Below are positions 56,525-64,000 of a stretch of DNA of 64,000 nt, piece by piece. Below the pieces are notes generated by a model. The model worked only from the letters and a program-made list of their open reading frames with translations. It ran no database searches and was not told the DNA's origin. Source of the DNA: Gracilibacillus boraciitolerans JCM 21714. GTDB taxonomy: Bacteria > Bacillota > Bacilli > Bacillales > Amphibacillaceae. The position numbers and the translations under genes are program-made. Positions within the stretch are counted from its first letter, which is position 1. Each line of letters opens with the position of its first letter. The stretch spans positions 248,001 to 312,000 of the forward strand of contig NZ_BAVS01000001.1 in NCBI RefSeq assembly GCF_000521485.1. The letters are read 5' to 3'.

Positions 56525-56566
56525 AAAAAACACTTAAGGATTCTATATAATCCTTAAGTGTTTTTG
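56525..56566. terminator. Terminator downstream of lutC
   Basis: AAAAACACTTAAGGATT pairs with AATCCTTAAGTGTTTTT over six bases; both flanks carry A/T tracts. It lies six bases beyond the lutC stop on the minus strand. Confidence 0.9.
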
Positions 56567-56572
56567 GTGTGT

Positions 56573-57277
56573 TTATAAATCGTTCACCACGATATATGCT
56601 GCTTTAATTGGACCATGGACGCCTACTACCAGATTCATTTCAATATCTGCACTATTACTTGGACCAGTAATAAAGTTTATACATGAGGCAATATCTTCGC
56701 CTGCTACTACCTGCTGATGAATGTAATCTGTAGCCTGTGTCATACGTTTGACTATGGTCGATTTTGGTATAATTGCGATATAATTGGCTGGTAATAAACT
56801 GACTGATCGTCCTTGACCTTTATCATTCAACAAAACAACAGTGCCAGATTCAGCCAAGGTAATATCACTAAAAGTAATCCCAATATCTGCACGCTCTGCA
56901 AATTCTACAGAGGCATCACGATCATGTCGATCCCATTTAAATGAATCTACTTGTGCTAAAAAATTTGAAATGTTCGCTTTATCAAATCTGTTATCGTCAG
57001 AATAGACAACTGTTTTGGATTGATATTGTTCCATAACAGACTCAATAGTCGAGGTTAACTGCGACAAATCTGTCTGAAAAAAATCAGTATGAATATTTTG
57101 ACATTGTTCTTTTAAAACCGTAATCAATTGTTCTCGGTCATAACCAGCTAATACGTTACGTTGTGGACTTACTGACCAAGATGGTTTCTGTACAGGCTTA
57201 TCAGCAGCGATGCCGCCAATCTTTTCTCTAATATTCGTTAAAAAGCTTTCTCTATTGATAATATTACCTTTTGGCAT
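56573..57277 (-). CDS. lutC: L-lactate utilisation protein LutC
   Basis: 234 residues of the LUD family: '[20 protein letters not shown]', '[20 protein letters not shown]' and the end 'AAYIVVNDL'. With LutA and LutB it forms the iron-sulfur oxidase complex that converts L-lactate to pyruvate. ATG 57277 has GAGGTGAAG at good spacing and overlaps the end of lutB. Confidence 0.92.
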   Translation of the reverse strand: MPKGNIINRESFLTNIREKIGGIAADKPVQKPSWSVSPQRNVLAGYDREQLITVLKEQCQNIHTDFFQTDLSQLTSTIESVMEQYQSKTVVYSDDNRFDKANISNFLAQVDSFKWDRHDRDASVEFAERADIGITFSDITLAESGTVVLLNDKGQGRSVSLLPANYIAIIPKSTIVKRMTQATDYIHQQVVAGEDIASCINFITGPSNSADIEMNLVVGVHGPIKAAYIVVNDL

Positions 57278-58702
57278 TTTCTTCACCTCGTTTCACGCGA
57301 TTTTTAAACCAATCACGAAAACGTTCATTTTCTGGTTTTGGAAAATCCCGTGCATGTGTCCAATGCCTTAGCGGTCCTGGACCTTTTGTAATCATTTGTT
57401 TTTTTGCGAATGGAGTCGACATAATGGGCGCCATCTTTGTTGCTACACGATAGAGATTGGCCGAGTTCATGAGTTGTTCAAACCCACGCATCGTAACTCT
57501 TTCAGATAAGGAGGATCTTTTCTCATCCTCAACTATTTTACGTCTGTGCATAATCAGCTGTTCGTGTAACGGAATTTTCACTGGACAAACTTCTGTACAT
57601 GCACCACACAAGGAAGAAGCATATGGTAATTCTTTGTATTCATCATAATCAGATAAAAGCGGTGAAAGCACTGCGCCAATTGGTCCTGGATATATCGATC
57701 CATAGGCGTGTCCGCCAACATGACGATAGACAGGACATACATTAATACATGCTGCACATCGTATACAGTGTAATGCCTCCTGAAATTCCGTGCCTAATAT
57801 TTTTGAACGACCATTATCGACAATTACTAAATGAAATTCTTCCGGTCCATCTGCTTCATCTAGTTGTTTAGGACCTGAAAGAGCAGTTATATAACTTGTT
57901 AACTTTTGACCAACTGCCGCGCGAGTTAGTAAACTTACCACAATATCTAACTCTTCCCAACCAGGGACAATCCGCTCCATTCCCATCACAGTAATTTGCG
58001 TTTTAGGTAAAGCAGAAACCATACGTGCATTTCCTTCATTAGTAACCAATGCAAAAGAACCTGATTCTGCCACAGCAAAATTACAGCCGGTAATACCTAA
58101 ATCAGCAGAAAGAAATTCTTCTCTTAATTTTTCACGCGCAAATAGTGCTAGTTCCTCTGGTTTTTCAGATTTTAAATAGCCTAATTTTTCATGAAATACA
58201 TCTCTTATTTGTTCTTTATTTTTATGCAATGCTGGTGCGACAATATGCGATGGTGGATCATGATCATCAAGTTGTAAAATGTATTCACCCAGGTCTGTTT
58301 CAATTACTTCACAACCAATTTCTTCAAGCGCTTCATTCATGGAAATCTCTTCCGTTACCATTGACTTGGATTTTGCGATTTTTTAGCATCTTTTTCTTTA
58401 GCTACCTTTTGAATATATTCATTTGCTTCTGCGCCTGTTTCGGCAAAAAAGACATGACCGCCTAATTCCGCTACTTTTTCACTTAACTGGTGTAGATAAT
58501 AATCAAGATGTTCGATCGTATGACGACGAATTTCTGAACCGAGCGTACGCCATTCTTCCCAATCTCCTAATTCATCCGCCGCTGTTGCGCGTTTATCCTG
58601 CAATCTGCCTTGAGCAGACCGAACAGCACCACGCATAAAGTCATCTTCAATCCCTTTGGTTACTCTTTTTTTAAAATCTTTATCTCCAATATGCATCGGC
58701 AT
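57264..58702 (-). CDS. lutB: L-lactate utilisation iron-sulfur protein LutB, frameshifted here
   Basis: 479 residues after repair. An N-terminal LUD domain ('[17 protein letters not shown]', '[20 protein letters not shown]') is followed by ferredoxin clusters '[15 protein letters not shown]' and '[17 protein letters not shown]' and a C-terminal DUF162-type tail. One A is missing near 58380 (A7 to A6): '[14 protein letters not shown]' is expected. ATG 58702 overlaps the lutA stop, so the genes are translationally coupled. Confidence 0.92.
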
Positions 58703-59430
58703 TATACATCACCTCTGCTATTTAAAATTTCGGCAATATGTTTCACTTTTACTGGGCTTCCGTTTCTTGATAAACGCCCCCCGATATTCATTAAACAACT
58801 GCCATCTGCACCAACTAAAATCTCCGCGTTTGTTTCTTCAATATGCTCTACTTTCTCATCTACCATTTGTTCTGAAATATTACTCATTTTAACGGAGAAT
58901 GTACCACCAAATCCACAACAATCATGACGATTTGGTAAATCTATTAATTTCAATCCCTTTACATTTCCTAACAAACGAAATGGCGCTTCTTTGACACCTA
59001 ATAAGCGCGTCATATGACAGGATGAATGATAGGTTGCAACCCCTTGATATGCTGCACCAACATCTTCAACACCTAACACATCCACAATAAATTGGGTCAA
59101 TTCATACGTTTTCTCTTTTAAAGCGATCGCTCTTCTTTGCCACTCTGATCCTTCTTCAAATAAATGAACATATTCATGAATCATGTAAACACATGACCCT
59201 GAAATACCGACTACTTTCTCAGCATGTTCAAATGTTTCAATTAAATGTTTCGCTACTTCTACTGTCTCTTTTTGGTAGCCACTGTTATATGCAGGTTGAC
59301 CACAGCAGGTTTGTGCCTTCGGGAAATCCACTTCACAACCTAAACGTTCTAACAATTCCACCGCTGCTTTGCCTGCATTTACATAAAACATATCCCCCCC
59401 GATACATGTGATAAAAAATGATACCTTCAT
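58702..59430 (-). CDS. lutA: L-lactate utilisation protein LutA
   Basis: 242 residues with two cysteine-rich CCG domains: '[11 protein letters not shown]' and '[12 protein letters not shown]'. It is the oxidoreductase-like partner of LutBC. C7 59394-59400 gives '[10 protein letters not shown]' where 'CIGDMF' is expected. The ribosome site (59442-59448) is also G7. It is the first gene of lutABC and lies downstream of rhaEW on the same strand. Confidence 0.92.
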   Translation of the reverse strand: MKVSFFITCIGGDMFYVNAGKAAVELLERLGCEVDFPKAQTCCGQPAYNSGYQKETVEVAKHLIETFEHAEKVVGISGSCVYMIHEYVHLFEEGSEWQRRAIALKEKTYELTQFIVDVLGVEDVGAAYQGVATYHSSCHMTRLLGVKEAPFRLLGNVKGLKLIDLPNRHDCCGFGGTFSVKMSNISEQMVDEKVEHIEETNAEILVGADGSCLMNIGGRLSRNGSPVKVKHIAEILNSRGDV

Positions 59431-59507
59431 TTTTGTTTACTCCCCCCCTTTTAGGAACACGTCACTACTATTCTTTTATTTTATCATGTTTTCTATAGAT
59501 AGTAGAA

Positions 59508-59548
59508 TGGATAAACCCTTCAGATTGAAAGGTTTATCCATTTTTTGT
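59508..59548. terminator. Inverted repeat upstream of lutA
   Basis: TGGATAAACC pairs with GGTTTATCCA across 14 bases. A T tract follows on the plus strand only, so as a terminator it would act towards rhaEW; on the minus strand it could be an operator for lutABC. Confidence 0.5.
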
Positions 59549-59620
59549 TCTTGCTTAGGAAATTATAAAATGTTCTACTGTGGATTATTCGGATTACTTT
59601 GTTTAGCCACGTCCAGCTCC

Positions 59621-59744
59621 GAGCGCCAAAAACTATGCAACTTCACGAATCGCCCTACGATAAGTCATCATCGGTTCGTAAACTCACCGTGATTCCTTTA
59701 TCTCAGTTGATTCGCTCCAGTCGCTACGTTTTTTAACGGCGCTC
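59621..59744. repeat. Structured intergenic repeat-like element beside rhaEW
   Basis: A relatively GC-rich non-coding block of about 124 bases. GAGCGCCAAAAA at one end faces GGCGCTC preceded by TTTTTTAAC at the other, an inverted pair. It sits 13 bases beyond the rhaEW stop. It differs in sequence from the block at 26962-27085 but has similar size and GC contrast. Dispersed repeats of this sort occur in Bacillaceae. Confidence 0.5.
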
Positions 59745-59757
59745 TGCGCTTTTGTTC

Positions 59758-61833
59758 CTATCGTGTAAAGGCTGCTGCTACCCCCCCACCATCTACAGTA
59801 ACCATACAACCAGTTGTTTTGGCTGATTTTGAAGATGCTAGAAAAGCAATTGATTCCGCAATATCCTCTGGTAATATATTCACATTTAGAATCGTACGTT
59901 TGCGATAATGATCTTCTAACTCATCTGTTCCAATACCGTAAGCAGCTGCCCGTTCTTTTTTCCAAGAAGAATCCCAGATTTTCGAACCGCGAATAACTGC
60001 ATCAGGCAAAACGGAATTTACACGAATACCATATTCCCCCCCACCATCCGCAGCAACGGTACGAGCTAAATGAACTTCTGCAGCTTTTGCTGTGCTATAT
60101 GCCGCAGCGTTTTTACCTGCATAAATGGAGTTTTTGGAGCCAATGAATACCATATTACCACCAATTGCTTGTTCCTTCATAACTTTAAAGATTTCACGAG
60201 ATACAAGGAAGAAACCTGTTACAAGTACATTGATGTTCAGATTCCACTGTTCAAGTGTTGTTTCTTCATATGGACTTGAACTGGCAAGACCAGCGTTGTT
60301 AACTAAAATATCAATACCACCATATTGTTTGATCGCTTCCTGAATTGCTCCACGAACTTCGTCTTCTTTAGTAACGTCCATTTTTATAGCAAAAGCACGA
60401 TTCGCACCATATTTTTCATTTACTTGATTCGCTAAATCGTCAGCACCTTCTTTATTGATATCAGCAATTACTACATGTGCCCCCCCATCATCTAAAAGGC
60501 GATAAGTTGTAGCTGTACCAATACCACCAGCACCACCTGTTACCAATGCAATTTGACGTGAAAATTCAGATTCTGGCGGAGCTAGGCTTAATTTATAAAG
60601 CTCTAATGGCCAATATTCAATTAAATAGGATTCTTCTTCATTTAAAGATATAAAGTTTCCTAGAACTGTAGCACCACTCATTACAGCAATTGCTCGATGA
60701 TATAACTGTTCACTGACATTTGCTGATTTCCAGTCTTTACCTGTATTCACCATACCTAAACCTGGAATTAGTATAATTCTTGGAGCTGTTTCTACAATCT
60801 GATCGCCATCACTTTTATTTCTTTCAAAGTATGCTACATATTCTTCTTTATAAGTAGAAATACCTTCTTTTACTTTTTCCTTAAGTGCATCAACATCACC
60901 GGATTGTGGATCCCAGTCAATGAAAAGTGGAACACGTTTGGTGTGTACTAGATGATCGGGACATGCTGCACCAACCTGTGATAAGGACTGTGCATCTTTA
61001 CTATTCACAAATTCTAGTACACTATCATTATCATTATATGTTGTTAACATCTTTTTCTCTTGGCTTACTTGTCCACGAATAATTGGTAACACTTCTGCTA
61101 AAATGTTCTCTCTTTTGTCTGATGATAATGCTTGATACTTAGCTCCACCGAAAAGAACTTGTCCTTCAGATTTATTATTAATATAGTCTTCTGCTTCATT
61201 AATAATCTCTATCGTCTTATTATAGCTTTCTTTAGAAGTTTCTCCCCATGTTACCAGACCGTGTTTTTCCATGATTACTAATTCAGCATTGGGATTATTT
61301 TGAACACCTTCTGCAATCATTTTAGACAGTTTAAAACCTGGTCGGATATATGGTACCCATACAAAACGATCACCATAAATCTCTTTTGCGATTTCTTTTC
61401 CATTATCCGCGCATGCAATACTGATAATTGCATCCGGGTGGGTATGGTCTACTTGTTTAAAAGGCAAAAAGGCGTGTAAAAGTGTTTCGATTGATGAACG
61501 CGGATGTTTTGCGCTAATCATACAATGTGATAAATAATCTACCATATCTTCATCGGACATATCATCACGTTCTAGAAGCGGACGTATATCATCTAATTTT
61601 AAACCTGTAAAGTTTTGAGATTTCATCGTAGCTAAATCAGAACCACTACCCTTCACCCACATAACTTCAATATTGTCACCTTTAAAATCTTTCTCCATTG
61701 TTTTGGATGAGGTATTTCCTCCACCAATATTTACGACAGATCGATCAGTTCCTAGTAAATTTGAACGGTATACCAAAGATTCTAATCCATCATTTTCTGT
61801 AATTTGACTATCATTCCATTTGTTTTGAACCAA
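59758..61833 (-). CDS. rhaEW: Bifunctional rhamnulose-1-phosphate aldolase/lactaldehyde dehydrogenase
   Basis: 691 residues. The class II aldolase domain (about 1-420) has 'HSHPD'-type 'VDHTHPDAIISIA' and 'VIMEKHGLVTWG'. The short-chain dehydrogenase domain (about 430-691) has 'VTGGAGGIGTATTYRLL' and 'AAYSTAKAAEVHLAR'. It splits rhamnulose 1-phosphate into glycerone phosphate and L-lactaldehyde and oxidises the latter to L-lactate. C7 runs at 59781, 60036 and 60480 each add a glycine ('VDGGGVAA', 'DGGGEYGIR', 'LDDGGAHVV'). TTG 61833 follows GAGGAGG. Confidence 0.92.
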   Translation of the reverse strand: MVQNKWNDSQITENDGLESLVYRSNLLGTDRSVVNIGGGNTSSKTMEKDFKGDNIEVMWVKGSGSDLATMKSQNFTGLKLDDIRPLLERDDMSDEDMVDYLSHCMISAKHPRSSIETLLHAFLPFKQVDHTHPDAIISIACADNGKEIAKEIYGDRFVWVPYIRPGFKLSKMIAEGVQNNPNAELVIMEKHGLVTWGETSKESYNKTIEIINEAEDYINNKSEGQVLFGGAKYQALSSDKRENILAEVLPIIRGQVSQEKKMLTTYNDNDSVLEFVNSKDAQSLSQVGAACPDHLVHTKRVPLFIDWDPQSGDVDALKEKVKEGISTYKEEYVAYFERNKSDGDQIVETAPRIILIPGLGMVNTGKDWKSANVSEQLYHRAIAVMSGATVLGNFISLNEEESYLIEYWPLELYKLSLAPPESEFSRQIALVTGGAGGIGTATTYRLLDDGGAHVVIADINKEGADDLANQVNEKYGANRAFAIKMDVTKEDEVRGAIQEAIKQYGGIDILVNNAGLASSSPYEETTLEQWNLNINVLVTGFFLVSREIFKVMKEQAIGGNMVFIGSKNSIYAGKNAAAYSTAKAAEVHLARTVAADGGGEYGIRVNSVLPDAVIRGSKIWDSSWKKERAAAYGIGTDELEDHYRKRTILNVNILPEDIAESIAFLASSKSAKTTGCMVTVDGGGVAAAFTR

Positions 61834-61959
61834 TGAAATTCCTCCTCTTAATATTTGTTTAGTTTTATTTATTTGGTTGTTTCTGTTTTAATTATACAAT
61901 AAAACAAAAATAAATCAACATAAACAAATGTATTTACATATTTTTATTTTTATATGTTA
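61834..61959 (-). promoter_or_regulatory. Very AT-rich spacer between rhaA and rhaEW
   Basis: 126 bases, almost all A/T, with TTTATTTTTGTTT and AAACAAAAATAAA as opposing copies. It could hold a separate rhaEW promoter and an operator for a rhamnose regulator, but no clear -35/-10 pair was fixed. Confidence 0.35.
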
Positions 61960-63222
61960 TTAGCTATTACGTTTAGATAATACATTTCTTTCATATTCCT
62001 TTACCTCATCCAGCCATTTTTCCTGAACAGGAACTCCCATCTGTTCGCAATAATAGTCCCAAATTGCTCCAAATGGATAGGTTTTAAACTCTTCTAATAA
62101 TGCTAAGCGATCTGTGAAATTACCTTCTTCTTGTAGTTTTTTCAAATGATCATTTGGCATCAGCAATGCATAGAGCAATGACTTAATCATGTTTCTCGTA
62201 CCAATTGTCCATGCTGCGACTCGGTTAATGCTGGCATCAAAGAAGTCTAATCCGATCATAACTTTATCAAGTGCGTCATTACGTACAATTTCCAGTCCAA
62301 TCTCACGTAATTCATCGTCCAAAATAATCACATGATCACTATCCCAGCGAACTGGACGTGACACATGCAGAGCAATGCGATCATTAAATAAAAGCATAGC
62401 AGAGATTTTGTTAGAAACCATTTCAGTTGGATGATAGTGTCCTGTATCTAATAAGCATAATTTATTATTTTTTAAAGCATACCCCATATAAAACTCATGA
62501 GAGCCTACGACATAAGCTTCAGAGCCGATACCAAATAATTTACTTTCTACTGCATCAACATTTAATGTTTCATCGACATCAGCAGCAAAAATTTCATCTA
62601 AAGATTCTTTTAAACGTTTTCGTGGTGTTAAGCGATCACTTGGTATATCTTTATACCCGTCCGGAATCCAAATATTAGTTAAGGCAGGTTGGCCAAGCTC
62701 TTCTCCAAAATATGCTCCGATTTTTCTTGACTGGATGCAATGCTGAATCCAGAAATCACGTACTTCTTTATCTGGATGTGCTAAAGTAAATCCATCCTTT
62801 GCTTTTGGATGCGAAAATAAGGTTGGGTTAAAATCAAGTCCTAACCCATGTTCTTTCGCCCAATTCACCCATTTTTCAAAGTGCTGCGGTTCTAATTCAT
62901 TACGATCCACAAATTTCCCATCGGTTTCTGCATAGATAGCATGTAAGTTTATTTTATGCTTTCCAGGAATCAATGATAGTGCTTTTTCTAAATCACTTCT
63001 TAACTCTTCTGGAGTTGTTGCCTTGCCAGGATAATTACCGGTTACTTCGATTCCACCTGAAAGTTCCTGATCAGTTTCTTCAAATCCACCAATATCATCG
63101 CCTTGCCAACAGTGGATCGAAATTGGAACTTGTTTTAGTTTTTGAAAGACATCTTCTACCGACACACCCCCCCATTTTTCATACTGTGCTTTTGCATTTT
63201 CAAAGTTTTCTTTTACACTCAT
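61960..63222 (-). CDS. rhaA: L-rhamnose isomerase
   Basis: 420 residues; converts L-rhamnose to L-rhamnulose. It has '[14 protein letters not shown]', '[18 protein letters not shown]', '[17 protein letters not shown]' and '[13 protein letters not shown]', with the metal-binding E/D/H residues. C7 63167-63173 gives '[12 protein letters not shown]' where one glycine is expected. ATG 63222 follows GAGGTGAAG and lies 13 bases after the rhaB stop. Confidence 0.95.
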   Translation of the reverse strand: MSVKENFENAKAQYEKWGGVSVEDVFQKLKQVPISIHCWQGDDIGGFEETDQELSGGIEVTGNYPGKATTPEELRSDLEKALSLIPGKHKINLHAIYAETDGKFVDRNELEPQHFEKWVNWAKEHGLGLDFNPTLFSHPKAKDGFTLAHPDKEVRDFWIQHCIQSRKIGAYFGEELGQPALTNIWIPDGYKDIPSDRLTPRKRLKESLDEIFAADVDETLNVDAVESKLFGIGSEAYVVGSHEFYMGYALKNNKLCLLDTGHYHPTEMVSNKISAMLLFNDRIALHVSRPVRWDSDHVIILDDELREIGLEIVRNDALDKVMIGLDFFDASINRVAAWTIGTRNMIKSLLYALLMPNDHLKKLQEEGNFTDRLALLEEFKTYPFGAIWDYYCEQMGVPVQEKWLDEVKEYERNVLSKRNS

Positions 63223-63235
63223 CTTCTTCACCTCA

Positions 63236-64000
63236 TTATGAAAATTTTTGAATATCAAAGGATTGATTGATAATTTGCTTTGATTGTTCTAATGATTCAA
63301 TCTGTCCGGACGCAATCATTTGTGCTAACAGATTTCCAATTGCTGTTGCCTCACTTGGACCTGTATAAATTTCCTTTCCTGACACTGCTGCTAGTTTCTC
63401 ATTCATATAATTATTTTTACTACCTCCACCAATAATATGGATAGATGGATAGTGCTTACCTGATAATTCTTCAATCTCTTTTGCTGTTTGAAAGTAGCTC
63501 GCTACTAAGCTATCAAAAATACATTTGGCGAATTCGCCTGCCGACTCTGGCACTTGTTGATTGGTTTCCTGACAATAAGCCTGTATCTCGTGCTTCATGC
63601 TCTTAGGACTGAGAAAACGGTTATCATTAACGTTAACAGTGGAAGAGAAGTTCTGTTCCTGATAAGCCAGATCAACAAAATCCGGGAAGTCATATTCATT
63701 TTCCCACTCACGCTTCACTTCCTGAATTATCCAAAGTCCCATTATATTCTTCAGAAAACGTATGTTTTTATTAGCGCCACCTTCGTTCGTGAAATTGTAT
63801 TCAAATGCTTTTGCTGTACTAATTGGCTGAACGTGCTCCACACCCATGAGTGACCATGTTCCAGAACTAATATAGATGGTATCTTGTGCAGGAACTGCCA
63901 TGACTGCTGAAGCGGTATCGTGTGTCCCTGGAAGCACAACATCAAGATTTACACCTAATTCATTTTGTAACTCATCGGTTAATTTACCGATCGATTGCAT
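63236..64000 (-). CDS. rhaB: Rhamnulokinase, C-terminal part (runs off the window)
   Basis: 254 residues of an FGGY-family kinase, lacking the N-terminal half, which lies beyond 64000. '[17 protein letters not shown]' and '[13 protein letters not shown]' form the central phosphate site, and '[20 protein letters not shown]' with '[14 protein letters not shown]' the C-terminal ATP-binding region. It phosphorylates L-rhamnulose. It is the most upstream gene seen of the rhaB-rhaA-rhaEW unit. Confidence 0.93.
   Translation of the reverse strand: MQSIGKLTDELQNELGVNLDVVLPGTHDTASAVMAVPAQDTIYISSGTWSLMGVEHVQPISTAKAFEYNFTNEGGANKNIRFLKNIMGLWIIQEVKREWENEYDFPDFVDLAYQEQNFSSTVNVNDNRFLSPKSMKHEIQAYCQETNQQVPESAGEFAKCIFDSLVASYFQTAKEIEELSGKHYPSIHIIGGGSKNNYMNEKLAAVSGKEIYTGPSEATAIGNLLAQMIASGQIESLEQSKQIINQSFDIQKFS

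Noticed and set aside
2185-63173. G7/C7 runs as phase-variable contingency loci
   Set aside because: They lie mostly in housekeeping genes, rnpB, ribosome sites and a terminator, with a fixed +3 excess. Phase-variable tracts usually sit in surface or restriction genes.
1-64000. Defence island, prophage or biosynthetic gene cluster
   Set aside because: Almost all genes are syntenic core or metabolic genes; apart from the small relic patch near 44.5 kb no mobile, restriction or synthase genes were found.

Overview
The window comes from a low-GC, endospore-forming member of the Bacillaceae. The evidence is AT-rich sequence, purine-rich Shine-Dalgarno sites, many TTG/GTG starts, a B-type RNase P RNA, spore genes (sspM, cotD, ypjB, yqfQ/vrrA) and long synteny with the Bacillus subtilis ypi-ypj-yps region. 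Heme-based respiration (qcrABC) and broad biosynthesis point to a free-living heterotroph. The genus cannot be fixed from the sequence alone; a Gracilibacillus/Virgibacillus-like relative is a guess.

Layout. 1-6.2 kb: ypiABF, the menaquinol:cytochrome c reductase genes qcrABC, then ypjA and ypjB. 6.4-21.9 kb: ypjD-dapB-mgsA-bshA-cca-birA-panBCD-dinG, a degenerate metallo-beta-lactamase-fold exported protein, then ypmA-ypmB-aspB-asnS-dnaD-nth. 21.9-25.3 kb, minus strand: ponA and recU. 25.5-31.5 kb: sspM, yppE, cotD, ypsA, gpsB, rnpB, an RlmL-like methyltransferase, an RNase H-like gene and ypdP. 31.9-42.5 kb: a DUF72 gene, an NlpC/P60 hydrolase, thyA-dfrA, two tatA genes with tatC, a decayed sbcDC locus, yqfQ, fused msrAB, ferredoxin and acylphosphatase. 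42.6-46.2 kb: a Rieske/FAD oxidoreductase, a patch of gene fragments (ECF sigma, aldo/keto reductase, tyrosine recombinase) and a CAP-domain protein. 46.3-50.9 kb: the thiamine-precursor ECF transporter ykoEDC with tenA under a TPP riboswitch. 50.9-56.5 kb: dapA under a lysine riboswitch, an M20 peptidase, an esterase, a Gly/Pro-rich probable spore protein and cysK. 56.5-64 kb: lutABC and rhaB-rhaA-rhaEW, which together would take L-rhamnose to glycerone phosphate and, through lactaldehyde and lactate, to pyruvate.

The strongest unexplained pattern is in the sequence itself. More than fifty G or C runs are 7 (rarely 8) bases long. Where homology shows the expected length, it is almost always three bases shorter. 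In contrast, A or T runs are often one base short. Together these indels break the reading frame of about twenty genes, including essential ones (dapB, asnS, thyA, ponA, cysK). The excess is the same in promoters, ribosome binding sites, a terminator and RNase P RNA, so selection for reading frame does not explain it. I read it as a systematic sequencing or consensus error, and I give reconstructed gene spans. I saw no convincing undescribed multi-gene system. The best biological leads are the metal-site-less MBL protein, the SbcC-like relic with a broken Walker A, sigma-K-type promoters before spore proteins, the rhamnose-lactate coupling and two structured intergenic repeats.
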